Of a DNA stretch of 64,000 nucleotides, positions 36,395 through 47,649 are shown piece by piece. The notes under the pieces were generated by a model that worked only from the letters and a program-made list of their open reading frames with translations, did no database searches and was not told where the DNA came from. Position 1 is the first letter of the stretch; each line of letters starts with the position of its first letter. Made by a program: the position numbers and the translations under genes. Source of the DNA: Microcaldota archaeon (GTDB taxonomy: Archaea > Micrarchaeota > Micrarchaeia > Anstonellales > Bilamarchaeaceae); NCBI GenBank assembly GCA_030648615.1, contig JAUSHJ010000040.1, forward strand, positions 1 through 64,000. Reading direction: 5' to 3'.

Positions 36395-37876
36395 ATGGAA
36401 ATTTACAATTCACTAACGAAAAAAATCGAAGAGTTTAAGACAGGGGATTCTGGACCCAAGACCATCATCATGTACACCTGCGGACTTACTCCATATGATA
36501 GTGCACACATAGGTCATGCAAGAACCTACGTAGCATTCGATATTATCAAAAGATATCTAGTAAAAAAAGGTCATAAAATTTATCATATACAAAACATTAC
36601 TGATGTCGATGATAAGATAATTAAGAGATGCAAGGAAACTGGAAGTGATCCTAAAAAACTTACAGAAACGATTCATACTGAAGCACTTGAATTATTTGAT
36701 AAATTAAATATTATGCGTGCAGATGTTTATCCAAAGGTAACTGATAATATTCCAGAAATAATCGATGCTATAAAAAAACTCATTCAAAACGGATTTGCCT
36801 ACGAGACTGCAAGTGGTGTCTATTATTCAGTTTCAAAGTTCAAGAATTATGGCAAGCTTTCCGGTCAAAAATTAGATGAAGTAAAATCAGGTGCAAGGGT
36901 AGAAGTAGATGAAACTAAAAAAGCAGCAGAAGATTTTGCAGTCTGGAAAAAGACTAATAACGAAATTATCGAATTCGATTCTCCTTGGGGCAGAGGGAGG
37001 CCAGGTTGGCATATAGAATGCAGTGCCATGGCAGAAAAATACGCCAAAGGTACACTGGATATACATGGTGGCGGCAGGGATTTGATTTTTCCGCATCATG
37101 AAAATGAAATAGCACAAAGTGAAGCTGCATTTGATCATAAATTCGCTAAAATATGGGTGCATACTGGGCCGCTTACAGTTAACGGAGAAAAAATGAGTAA
37201 GAGTCTTGGTAATTTTGTAACTCTGAAAGAAGCAACAAATAAATTTGATGCAAATGCCATAAGGATGTTCTTTACTCAAACGCACTATCGTAGTTCCATG
37301 GATTATAATGAAGATACTTTAACTGCAGCACAGGAAAGTGTTGAAAGAATATTAAATTCTATCGGTCTTCTCGAAGAGTCACTTTCTAAAAAAGATAAAA
37401 AACACGATAAAACCGATGAGAAATTTGTTCAGGAAAGTAATAAACTAATCGAACAATTTTACAATTCAATGGATAGTGATTTTGATACTCCAAATGCCAT
37501 AGCTGCATCGTTTGGTTTGGTTAAGCTTGTCAATTCCCATGTTTCAAAAGATATGGTGGATATAAAACAACTTAAAAAAGTAAATGAAAAAATGAATTCT
37601 ATGGTTGAAATATTTGGATTTGTTGAGAAAAAATCAGATGTTTCATTCAAAATAGATGAGCTTAAGAAGCTCGCTAAAGATATAGAACTTAATTATGGGA
37701 TTTCCATAGATAATGAATCGAGTGCTGAAATTCTCATTAGTGAAATTACAAATGCTCGTGAGTCTCTGAGGAAAGCAAAGAATTATTCTGCATCTGATGA
37801 TATCAGAAATAAGTTAGCTTTCATGGGGATTTTATTAGAAGATAGTTCTGGTGGAATAAGGAAAAAAATAAAGTAA
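36395..37876 (+). CDS. cysS: Cysteinyl-tRNA synthetase
   Basis: MYTCGLTPYDSAHIGHARTYVAFD, NITDVDDKII, GWHIECSAMA, HHENEIAQSEA, KMSKSLGNFVTL. Confidence 0.97.
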   Translation: MEIYNSLTKKIEEFKTGDSGPKTIIMYTCGLTPYDSAHIGHARTYVAFDIIKRYLVKKGHKIYHIQNITDVDDKIIKRCKETGSDPKKLTETIHTEALELFDKLNIMRADVYPKVTDNIPEIIDAIKKLIQNGFAYETASGVYYSVSKFKNYGKLSGQKLDEVKSGARVEVDETKKAAEDFAVWKKTNNEIIEFDSPWGRGRPGWHIECSAMAEKYAKGTLDIHGGGRDLIFPHHENEIAQSEAAFDHKFAKIWVHTGPLTVNGEKMSKSLGNFVTLKEATNKFDANAIRMFFTQTHYRSSMDYNEDTLTAAQESVERILNSIGLLEESLSKKDKKHDKTDEKFVQESNKLIEQFYNSMDSDFDTPNAIAASFGLVKLVNSHVSKDMVDIKQLKKVNEKMNSMVEIFGFVEKKSDVSFKIDELKKLAKDIELNYGISIDNESSAEILISEITNARESLRKAKNYSASDDIRNKLAFMGILLEDSSGGIRKKIK

Positions 37877-37886
37877 AATAATACGG

Positions 37887-38600
37887 GTGATTTTCATAGT
37901 TCAGATATCTATAGTTATACCTACGTTGAATGAGGAAAAGTATGTTGAAAAAACTCTTCGATCTATAAAAAATCAAAATATTAAAAAAAGTTACGAAACT
38001 ATAATTGTGGACAGTTATAGTAAAGATAAGACTTTACTCATTGCAAAGAAGTATGGCTGCAAGGTAGTTCACTGTCCTCCTGGTATAATTGCATTGGCAA
38101 GGCAAAAAGGTTTCGATGTTGCTGAAGGCAACGTTTTTGTATGTGCAAATGCAGATACTATATACCCTAGGAATTGGCTCGAGAGACTCACAAAGCCAAT
38201 ATTCGATAAAAAAGCAGTTGCCAGCTGTGGTAACCTTACTCCATTAGATGGAAACACTATAGAACGTATATTTACCAAGCGTATTCTTCACCCAATTGCA
38301 AGTATATCATTCAAATTAGGTATGCACTATGCTCCAGGAGAGACCATTGCATTTACCAAGCAGGTATTTGACAAAGTCAAAGGTTTCAATGTGAAACTGA
38401 AAACTGCAGAAGATATGGATCTGATAAAGAGGATATCTAAACATGGTAAAGTTGCCTATGTGCCAGATGCTATGGTTTACATTTCTATGAGGAGAATAAG
38501 AAAATGGGGATATTTTTATTATATAACATTCCACACTACTAATTTTATCAGTATAAATCTGCTAAATCGTGGCCATGATAAGTATGAACCTATAAGATGA
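37887..38600 (+). CDS. Family 2 glycosyltransferase
   Basis: ISIVIPTLNEEKYVEKTLRSIKNQ...ETIIVDSYSKDKTLLIAK. Confidence 0.88.
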   Translation: MIFIVQISIVIPTLNEEKYVEKTLRSIKNQNIKKSYETIIVDSYSKDKTLLIAKKYGCKVVHCPPGIIALARQKGFDVAEGNVFVCANADTIYPRNWLERLTKPIFDKKAVASCGNLTPLDGNTIERIFTKRILHPIASISFKLGMHYAPGETIAFTKQVFDKVKGFNVKLKTAEDMDLIKRISKHGKVAYVPDAMVYISMRRIRKWGYFYYITFHTTNFISINLLNRGHDKYEPIR

Positions 38601-38638
38601 TCTTATAACAGGGTATCAAAAAGTTATTAATTAAAAAA

Positions 38639-39412
38639 TTATTTGAGTATTTTAACTACAATATAAATGACAATTACTCCAATAAATAATGCAATAGTTT
38701 GAAGCAGGTCTTTTTTCAATGTCGCATCTTTTTTTTCGTGATTATGGAATAATTCAGGTATTAAATCTGTGCAGGACATATATATGAAAGTTCCAGCTGT
38801 AAATGCTAGACCTAGTGCTTGAAGATCCTTTATTGTTTGGGCGAAGTAAAAGAATACTACTGCTCCGATAATTGATATTAGTGCACTGAGGAGATTGAAA
38901 AAAAGAGCCTTACTTCTACTAAAACCACTATATATCAAGAGTCCAAAATCCCCTATCTCCTGGGGGATTTCGTGAGCAACTATTGCTATAGTAGTTATTA
39001 CACCAAGGTGAAAATCGGTCATAAAGCTAGCTGCTATGGCTACACCATCAAAGAAATTGTGCATTCCATCTCCTATGAGATTAAGATAACCAACTGCCTT
39101 AATTTTGACCTCACCTTTCTTATGTTGGTCATGGATGTGATGATGGTTGTGGTGCCAGTAAACAAATTTTTCTAAAATGAAAAACATTAATATGCTCAGG
39201 AGTGTGGTTGTAAGTACTTGGTCAGCAGGTAAAGTATCCAGGGCCTCGGGAAGTACATCGAAAAATGCACCAGCAAGCATTGCTCCTGCTGCAAAACTTA
39301 TTATTAATACTAGCCAAAGGTCATCTTTTTTGTTTGTGGGAGCTAAAAATACTCCTACAAGAGAGATGACGCTTACGATAATTGTTGCGAGTAATATCTG
39401 TTCCAGAACCAT
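38639..39412 (-). CDS. ZIP-family metal transporter
   Basis: NLIGDGMHNFFDGVAIAASF, AHEIPQEIGDFGLLIYSG. Confidence 0.93.
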   Translation of the reverse strand: MVLEQILLATIIVSVISLVGVFLAPTNKKDDLWLVLIISFAAGAMLAGAFFDVLPEALDTLPADQVLTTTLLSILMFFILEKFVYWHHNHHHIHDQHKKGEVKIKAVGYLNLIGDGMHNFFDGVAIAASFMTDFHLGVITTIAIVAHEIPQEIGDFGLLIYSGFSRSKALFFNLLSALISIIGAVVFFYFAQTIKDLQALGLAFTAGTFIYMSCTDLIPELFHNHEKKDATLKKDLLQTIALFIGVIVIYIVVKILK

Positions 39413-39481
39413 AACCAGTTAATCAACCAAATTATTAATAAACTTAACTATAGAAGTTATTAACTATTGTAATGATTATAG

Positions 39482-39940
39482 GTGGAAGTTAATAATATCA
39501 GAGCTAAATCGAGAATTTGGAGATATATGCTCAAACCTGAAGGTTTCAATATGGCAAAAATACTAAGTTTTTCCCTGGATCGCGAAAGTCTGGAATTGCT
39601 AGATAAAATCGAGAATGTAACTTCATTTAAAAATCGTTCCGAGCTCATTCGTTCTGCTCTTCAATTATTGCTCAATGATTCCAAAGAACTGGATAAAATG
39701 TCTGGGTATGTAAATGCCATAGTTGTGGTGACACATCCAGAATACAACGAGGAAAACATCTCTAAGATAACTCATCAATATAGTGATTTAATCGCTACAC
39801 ACATACACAATAATGTGCATAGTGCTTGCATGGAGACTTTTATTGTACATGGGAATGCTGTTACGGTATCAGCATTAGTTAAATCATTGAAAGAGAGCAA
39901 GGCAGTGAGTTATGTAAAACTTATGGTTGTGGCGGATTAG
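39482..39940 (+). CDS. NikR-like ribbon-helix-helix regulator
   Basis: FSLDRESLELLDKIENVTSFKNRSELIRSALQLL; C-terminal ACT-like VVVTHPEYNE...THIHNNVHSACMETFIVHG. Confidence 0.85.
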   Translation: MEVNNIRAKSRIWRYMLKPEGFNMAKILSFSLDRESLELLDKIENVTSFKNRSELIRSALQLLLNDSKELDKMSGYVNAIVVVTHPEYNEENISKITHQYSDLIATHIHNNVHSACMETFIVHGNAVTVSALVKSLKESKAVSYVKLMVVAD

Positions 39941-40087
39941 CCGTCTCCAGTCTCCCGTTTCGAGTCTAGCGTTCTGTCTAAGTTTCGAGTTTTGTATCCA
40001 CAGTGTAACTAACTGGTTTTTTAAGATTAATCCTTTATAGACATAAATAGCAAAACTGAAAATAGGAAACGCAATTGAGGTGTATTC

Positions 40088-40849
40088 ATGGCTGTAACTG
40101 TACAGGTCAATGGATTAAGGTACAAAAGTACAACTGATCCTAAGAGGATGTTGACTCACGCAGCACTTAGTGAACTCATTCGTAGTGATTGGGAATGGGG
40201 AACTATTAAAAACCTCTTACCTGCCAGAACAGCAACTTTTCTTGAATGTGATGTGGGTGCAAGAAAGGCAATGGCCTGGAATGAAGGCGAGAAGAAAATA
40301 GAGATACCTCTACCTCTTGAAGATGGATACTATGTATCAGATGGCAATCCATTTGCTATTCCGAATGGACGAAGAAGTATCGCTGATGATCCAGATGCTC
40401 TTAATCTAGTGCGTCCTCAAGATAGAGGATTCAGCAGATCGGTTGTCCGGGTCGGTGGGCGTGATGTCGTTGTTGGCGTTGGCGGATCCATTGTCTTCGG
40501 AGTGGCGCTAGTCAGTAGTGAGTCTCCGGTTGCGAGTCTAGTGTCTCAGGTTTCCAGTCCTGATAATTGGACTAGTGGTGCAAGGCACGGAGTGTATGAT
40601 CCGAAAGTTGGTTATCACAATAGCGCGGGTTTTGATGGCGTTAATAGCGTAGTAATTATCCGTGGTGATATTCGCGTTGTTGGTTTTGCACATTGTGTTA
40701 CTTCAGTAGCAGTGGAGAGCGGCAGGCTTGAACAACTTGAACACTTGCTTGCTCCTGAAACGCCATTTCTAGATCTTCTGAGAAATGCTACTCCAGAACA
40801 GGTGCGGGTTGCGATTGATAATTTCCTGGCTGAGCTGGCAAAGAGGTGA
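40088..40849 (+). CDS. Hypothetical protein
   Basis: 253-aa ORF, GGTG-type ribosome-binding site. Confidence 0.6.
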   Translation: MAVTVQVNGLRYKSTTDPKRMLTHAALSELIRSDWEWGTIKNLLPARTATFLECDVGARKAMAWNEGEKKIEIPLPLEDGYYVSDGNPFAIPNGRRSIADDPDALNLVRPQDRGFSRSVVRVGGRDVVVGVGGSIVFGVALVSSESPVASLVSQVSSPDNWTSGARHGVYDPKVGYHNSAGFDGVNSVVIIRGDIRVVGFAHCVTSVAVESGRLEQLEHLLAPETPFLDLLRNATPEQVRVAIDNFLAELAKR

Positions 40850-41580
40850 TTTGGTTGAAACGTGTTCACGGTCCTATTTTAGTTGCTAATCAAAAGGTTG
40901 AAGTAGTTCACAATCAGTCTTGGTTGGAAGCCATCCATAGAAGTAATGTTGCTAGAAGGACAATGGCACCGAATTCATTTTTTAATAAGTTATTTCTTGA
41001 AAAAGATGATAATGGAAAACTCAAATCTCTTCCAAGTAAGATTTTAAAAGTTCGACCTTGGTATACTGGTACTGTAGGCGTGATCGGAGCAAAAGGCAGA
41101 GCATTTGGACCCAGTGTAGAATCCCAGTGTGAATATGCGGGGGGCATGAAAACGATTATCACAAAGTTTGATGCAGAGCAAGCTAGTTTTGTTGATGTTA
41201 TGTTGTTGCGCAATCATGGATTTGCCCCAGATGGTACTCCATACATATTGCTATCCAATGCAAAAACAGGAAGGTTAATACGCGATGAAGAAGAAATGCG
41301 GGAAACTAGTGAAGTGCTTTTAAGTCTAAACGGCCTAATTCGTACGTGCAATCTCAGAACTAGGCTTGGTGACTGGTTTGAATCATTTAACGACGAACTT
41401 ACTTCTAGTTGGATTTCTGATAGTCCAACTATTGGTCTTTTGGAGCGCGATCATTTAGAGCCATATATTAGGCGTAATATTGTTCTTGATGTTATGCGGT
41501 TTCATCGCCTTGGGATATTATGGGACGTTATAGATACGGATTCGAGCATTCCAAGTGAAAAATCGGCAGCACAAGATTAA
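40846..41580 (+). CDS. Hypothetical protein
   Basis: Overlaps the preceding stop; 244 aa. Confidence 0.6.
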   Translation: MIWLKRVHGPILVANQKVEVVHNQSWLEAIHRSNVARRTMAPNSFFNKLFLEKDDNGKLKSLPSKILKVRPWYTGTVGVIGAKGRAFGPSVESQCEYAGGMKTIITKFDAEQASFVDVMLLRNHGFAPDGTPYILLSNAKTGRLIRDEEEMRETSEVLLSLNGLIRTCNLRTRLGDWFESFNDELTSSWISDSPTIGLLERDHLEPYIRRNIVLDVMRFHRLGILWDVIDTDSSIPSEKSAAQD

Positions 41581-41603
41581 TAATTTATTTCATGTTCTTT
41601 CTT

Positions 41604-41662
41604 TCTACTGTAAATTTTATTTAATTTACAACAGGACAAATTAATTTTGTAATTTGTCTTTT
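41604..41662. repeat. Palindromic element family F copy
   Basis: TACTGTAAATTTTATTTAATTTACAACAGGACAAATTAATTTTGTAATTTGTC. Confidence 0.8.
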
Positions 41663-42279
41663 CAATAAATCACAAATGTCGCTTTTTTGTCTTTAATAAC
41701 ATATTTTCCCTTAGAAAAAGAATTTACTACCTTTCTATAAGCTTCATGCTCGCGTTTCAATATCTTTTCAGAAACTTCTCCTATTGATTTACAATTACTA
41801 ATATCTACTTTTTCCTGATATATTATTGGTCCAGCATCAAGTTCTTCGTTTACAAAGTGAATTGTCAAACCGCTGATTTTCTCTCCAGCTTCAAATGCCT
41901 GTTTCTGTGCATCAACACCTGGGTATTTCGGCAATAAGGATGGGTGGATATTGATTATCCTGTTTCGGTAGACATCGAACAGTTCTTTTGCTTTTAGAAG
42001 ACGCATATATCCTGCAAGCACTACCAGTTCTACGTTGTTACTATCGAGAATTTGTTTTATTTTCAAATCCATTTCCTCGCGTGTTTTGAATTTTGAACGT
42101 TCTACTACTTCATATTTTATTCCAGACTTCTTCGCACGTTCTATTGCCTTGGCATCTGGGTTGTCAGTTATGAGTATTTTTATTTCGCAATTCACTTCTC
42201 CATTTTTTATTCCATCTATAATTGCTTGAAAGTTACTTCCTCTTCCAGATGCAAGTACTGCTATTGAGATTTTTGCCAT
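41662..42279 (-). CDS. purN: Phosphoribosylglycinamide formyltransferase
   Basis: MAKISIAVLASGRGSNFQAIIDGI, VLAGYMRLL, INIHPSLLPKYPGVDAQKQAFEAGEKISGLTIHFVNEELDAGPII. Confidence 0.95.
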   Translation of the reverse strand: MAKISIAVLASGRGSNFQAIIDGIKNGEVNCEIKILITDNPDAKAIERAKKSGIKYEVVERSKFKTREEMDLKIKQILDSNNVELVVLAGYMRLLKAKELFDVYRNRIINIHPSLLPKYPGVDAQKQAFEAGEKISGLTIHFVNEELDAGPIIYQEKVDISNCKSIGEVSEKILKREHEAYRKVVNSFSKGKYVIKDKKATFVIY

Positions 42280-42315
42280 AATAATACTTGCTGGAATAGG
42301 TTTAAAGATTTTCAT

Positions 42316-42376
42316 TGTACTATAAATTCTATTGAATTTACAACAGAACAAATCTCTTGTCGATTTGTTCTTGTTT
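42316..42376. repeat. Palindromic element family F copy
   Basis: TACTATAAATTCTATTGAATTTACAACAGAACAAATCTCTTGTCGATTTGTTCT. Confidence 0.75.
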
Positions 42377-42396
42377 CTAATACTTTAGGTGATATC

Positions 42397-43290
42397 ATGA
42401 AATTAATATCTATCATTTTTACATTACTTCTTTTTGGTACATTGTGTTTCGCAGTTGAAACTGTTCCAAGTAATAGTCTAAAAGCAAATATCTTCGAAAT
42501 GCAGTATGAAAAAGTTGCTTGCAGAGCCGATTTCTATACTGCAACATTAGATTCCGTTCAGAACTCTGGATTGAATGTAAGCGTAGATCAGCTAAAATCA
42601 TTAATTGATATGCACAAGGAAGCATTGAAAGTTGCGGCAGATAATGAAGATAGCAGAGCATTCAACGATGCACTAAAATTATTACAAGATGATTCAAAGC
42701 AACTCATTATTACGTATGCTAATCTCAAAAATGTTATTCCACGGGGTGTTGCTGGTAAGGAAATAAAGACAAAATTAAAACAAGATTTTAATAGTAACAT
42801 GGATACTAGAAATAGTTGTATTAAGGATACTAGTATTGTTCTAGGTAAAGTCCAGTTGGAATATGTAAAAAACTGGAAAGAAAGTGCTGAAACTACAGTT
42901 GAAAACTTAAAGGCTAAGGGGGTAGACACTTCGAAAATGGAAGAAATTATTTCAGATCTTCAACTAAAAATAGATACTATGGATGATGTGTTGGCAACTG
43001 ATGATGTCAATCAAATAGAAATTGCAAGAAAAAACATTCGTGAAGAACATTTGCACATATGGGCAAGATTCCAAATAGCTAGAGTAGATGCTTTACTTGG
43101 TGCAATCGAATCAAAAGCAACTGAAAAAGGTTTGACGGTACAAGTTCAAGAGATAAGAACATTGCTTTCAGATGCTGATAGTAAAGTTACCGTTGGAAAA
43201 GCCTATGATGAAGGCGAATTTCAGCAGGTACAGGAAACTCTAAAGCAAGCAGTGACGAAGCTACGATCATTATTTAAGAGCGTTAATTAA
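42397..43290 (+). CDS. Exported coiled-coil-like hypothetical protein
   Basis: Signal peptide MKLISIIFTLLLFGTLCFA; helical sequence. Confidence 0.65.
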   Translation: MKLISIIFTLLLFGTLCFAVETVPSNSLKANIFEMQYEKVACRADFYTATLDSVQNSGLNVSVDQLKSLIDMHKEALKVAADNEDSRAFNDALKLLQDDSKQLIITYANLKNVIPRGVAGKEIKTKLKQDFNSNMDTRNSCIKDTSIVLGKVQLEYVKNWKESAETTVENLKAKGVDTSKMEEIISDLQLKIDTMDDVLATDDVNQIEIARKNIREEHLHIWARFQIARVDALLGAIESKATEKGLTVQVQEIRTLLSDADSKVTVGKAYDEGEFQQVQETLKQAVTKLRSLFKSVN

Positions 43291-43377
43291 GCGTCTAAAA
43301 ACGTTCATTTTTAAAGTCCTCCATGCAATATATTTATAGCTTATTTTAGAGAAATTTACTGACGACAAATGATTTAA

Positions 43378-45303
<1,926 letters not shown>

Positions 45304-45324
45304 AAATAATCCTCAGGTGAATTA

Positions 45325-45948
45325 ATGCAAATTTTAATTGTTCATGGTTTGGATAGCGATAGCAAAGATAATTGGTTTCCTTGGTTGAAAGCACAGCTAG
45401 AGGGTAGAGGTTCTTTGCAAGTCTGTTCGTCTACAGGACAAATCGCTCGATCAGAGATCTCGGTCGCTTCGCGACAGCCGTTCACTGTAGAATGTCCGGA
45501 CATGCCTAATTCTAAGAATCCAAAACAGGAAGAATGGTTAGCTAAATTATCCGAGGTTACCATGAATTGCAAAGATTCTTTTATATTAGTTGGACATAGT
45601 CTGGGTACAATCGCAGTATTGCGTTTCTTGGAAAAGACGAATTTAAAACTAATGGGTGTAATTCTAGTTGCTGGGTTTACTCAAGGTTTTGGAGTTAAGG
45701 CAATTTCAGATTTTTTTAAAACTCCTTTTGATTTTGAAAAAATAAGGACAAAAAGTAAAAAATTTATCGTAATATCGAGCGACAATGATCCATATCTGCC
45801 AATCACTGAAGGTAAAAAGCTTGCAGACAAATTAAATGCAGAATTCATTGTGGAAAAAAATGCCGGACATATTGATAGTGAAAGCGGATTTTCAAAATAT
45901 GAGCGCATACTAGATATAATAATAAAGTTGAAAATGGAGCTGAAATAA
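45325..45948 (+). CDS. RBBP9/YdeN-type serine hydrolase with in-frame insertion
   Basis: VHGLDSDSKDNWFPWLKAQLEGRG ... CPDMPNSKNPKQEEWLAKL ... LVGHSLGTIAVLRFLE. Confidence 0.85.
   Translation: MQILIVHGLDSDSKDNWFPWLKAQLEGRGSLQVCSSTGQIARSEISVASRQPFTVECPDMPNSKNPKQEEWLAKLSEVTMNCKDSFILVGHSLGTIAVLRFLEKTNLKLMGVILVAGFTQGFGVKAISDFFKTPFDFEKIRTKSKKFIVISSDNDPYLPITEGKKLADKLNAEFIVEKNAGHIDSESGFSKYERILDIIIKLKMELK
45405..45500. repeat. In-frame hairpin insertion within the hydrolase gene
   Basis: TCTACAG...CTGTAGA enclosing GATCAGAGATC and GTCGCTTCGCGAC; encodes CSSTGQIARSEISVASRQPFTVE. Confidence 0.65.
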
Positions 45949-46833
45949 ATGGCACAACGACAAGCATTGGTATGGCCCCCCGTTTATGGTGCTGCAAATC
46001 GGAGAATAAAAGGTTTCTATCCATCGGTTGTTCTGAGGGACGGGATAGTACCTTTATTAGATAATATAGAACTTCAAAAAGCAAACTCTCAAGCTACACG
46101 TATTTCTATAAGAGCGATAGTTCCAAAATCAGTTCTAGGAGAAATAAGAGAATTCGTGGCTGTTGCAGGTGTAAATATAGAAGCAATATTTCCAATAAAT
46201 CATGTTCTATCGGATTGTTTTGTTGTTTATTTTAGTTTTAATAAACCAGAACGGGTTGCACACATGTATCAATCAACCGATAGCACAACAACAATTACTC
46301 AAATTCCTACGGAAGAATTAGAAAGAAGAACAAGTGACTATCGCATAGTACGTTTAACTGATATGACTATTAAAATTTCAGAACAAATTGCAGAATTATT
46401 TTTATCTATGTTTAGTAGTTATCCAGTTGATATTAGTGCATCTGCAATCAGACGAATGCCGGAAGATCATATTGTAATGGCAGCCTATGGTGGCAAAGAA
46501 TTAGTTTCAGTATTTATGGCAGACATAGCACAATGTTTTTTAGATAGAAGCGTTTCATTAAATTTTTTTGATTTTGTAAATGTAGTAAGCGTAACAGATG
46601 GTCTTTTGTTAGTGCCATTAATGGCTCGCAGAGTTATCGATATCACTAAAACTTACGTTAATCCAATAATTTATGCAGAAGCAAGAGCAGATATTCCTGG
46701 TTTGCAAGTTTGTTGTGCCAGAGCTGGAATGATTAAATCAGGTACATTGGTTGCTAGTTCATTATTCAGAGATCATGGGGAAAAAGAAGCGGAATTTAGG
46801 GACACCGTTGTTTGGTATGTTCCACATACATGA
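45949..46833 (+). CDS. Hypothetical protein, possible GNAT acetyltransferase-like C-terminus
   Basis: ISEQIAELFLSMFSSYPVDISASAIRRMPEDHIVMAAYGGKELVS...IYAEARADIPGLQVCCARAGMIKSGTL. Confidence 0.45.
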   Translation: MAQRQALVWPPVYGAANRRIKGFYPSVVLRDGIVPLLDNIELQKANSQATRISIRAIVPKSVLGEIREFVAVAGVNIEAIFPINHVLSDCFVVYFSFNKPERVAHMYQSTDSTTTITQIPTEELERRTSDYRIVRLTDMTIKISEQIAELFLSMFSSYPVDISASAIRRMPEDHIVMAAYGGKELVSVFMADIAQCFLDRSVSLNFFDFVNVVSVTDGLLLVPLMARRVIDITKTYVNPIIYAEARADIPGLQVCCARAGMIKSGTLVASSLFRDHGEKEAEFRDTVVWYVPHT

Positions 46834-46884
46834 TTCACAATTAATCTATACTTATTTTTAAATTGTTGCCATATAAATATAATT

Positions 46885-47562
46885 ATGTCGAGAATGTGCA
46901 ATGGTGCAAAAATGTTTGTAGATGGCATAATTCAAAATGCTACTTCTAGTATTATCAGCCATCCATTTCTAAAAAAATTTGCAAATGGAGAAATAAGAGA
47001 TTCAGAAGTCATAAGAAGATGGGCACTTGCAAGATATTTGAGTTCATCTAAATTTCCAGAATTAGTAAAAAGTGCAATAGCGGTCTGTGGTGAGCAGGAT
47101 AGTAAATTAACTAGAGTGCTTGAAAAGAATCTTAGAGACGAATTAAAACCCATGCCACACCCGGAAATGTTTAGGAATTTTTTATTGTCTTTGGGAATTC
47201 AAAGAGAAGAATTCGAAGCATATCTTAGAATTAATAAGACCATTATATATCCGGCAAATATTATTACAATTATGGGGACTAAACCTGAAACAATCGCAGC
47301 AGTCATGCTTGTAATCGAAGTTATGATAGGCATAGAGTGTACTGAAGTGGCAAGAGGCTTGCGTACTGTTTATGGCGAATCTTTGGACTTACTATTTTTT
47401 GATTTTCATGGTGTTCAGGATTTAAGTACTCATCTTAAGCCATTCCAAAGAATCGTTGTTGATTATGCAGTTGATGAAGTAAAAAGAAGAGAAATTGATT
47501 TAGTTGTGTCACCTACAATTGATTCAAAATTGTCATTCTATGATCAGTTCAGAGTCATATAA
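46885..47562 (+). CDS. TENA/PqqC-like heme-oxygenase-fold protein
   Basis: HPFLKKFANGEIRDSEVIRRWALARYLSSSKFPELV ... LRDELKPMPHPEMFRNFLLSLGI; helical pattern. Confidence 0.55.
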   Translation: MSRMCNGAKMFVDGIIQNATSSIISHPFLKKFANGEIRDSEVIRRWALARYLSSSKFPELVKSAIAVCGEQDSKLTRVLEKNLRDELKPMPHPEMFRNFLLSLGIQREEFEAYLRINKTIIYPANIITIMGTKPETIAAVMLVIEVMIGIECTEVARGLRTVYGESLDLLFFDFHGVQDLSTHLKPFQRIVVDYAVDEVKRREIDLVVSPTIDSKLSFYDQFRVI

Positions 47563-47649
47563 AAACAATAGTATTTAAAGCATATTTTGACATTATAATT
47601 ATACAAATTTTAAGAATATAATTTGACCATTTATTGATTATCTTACTGT

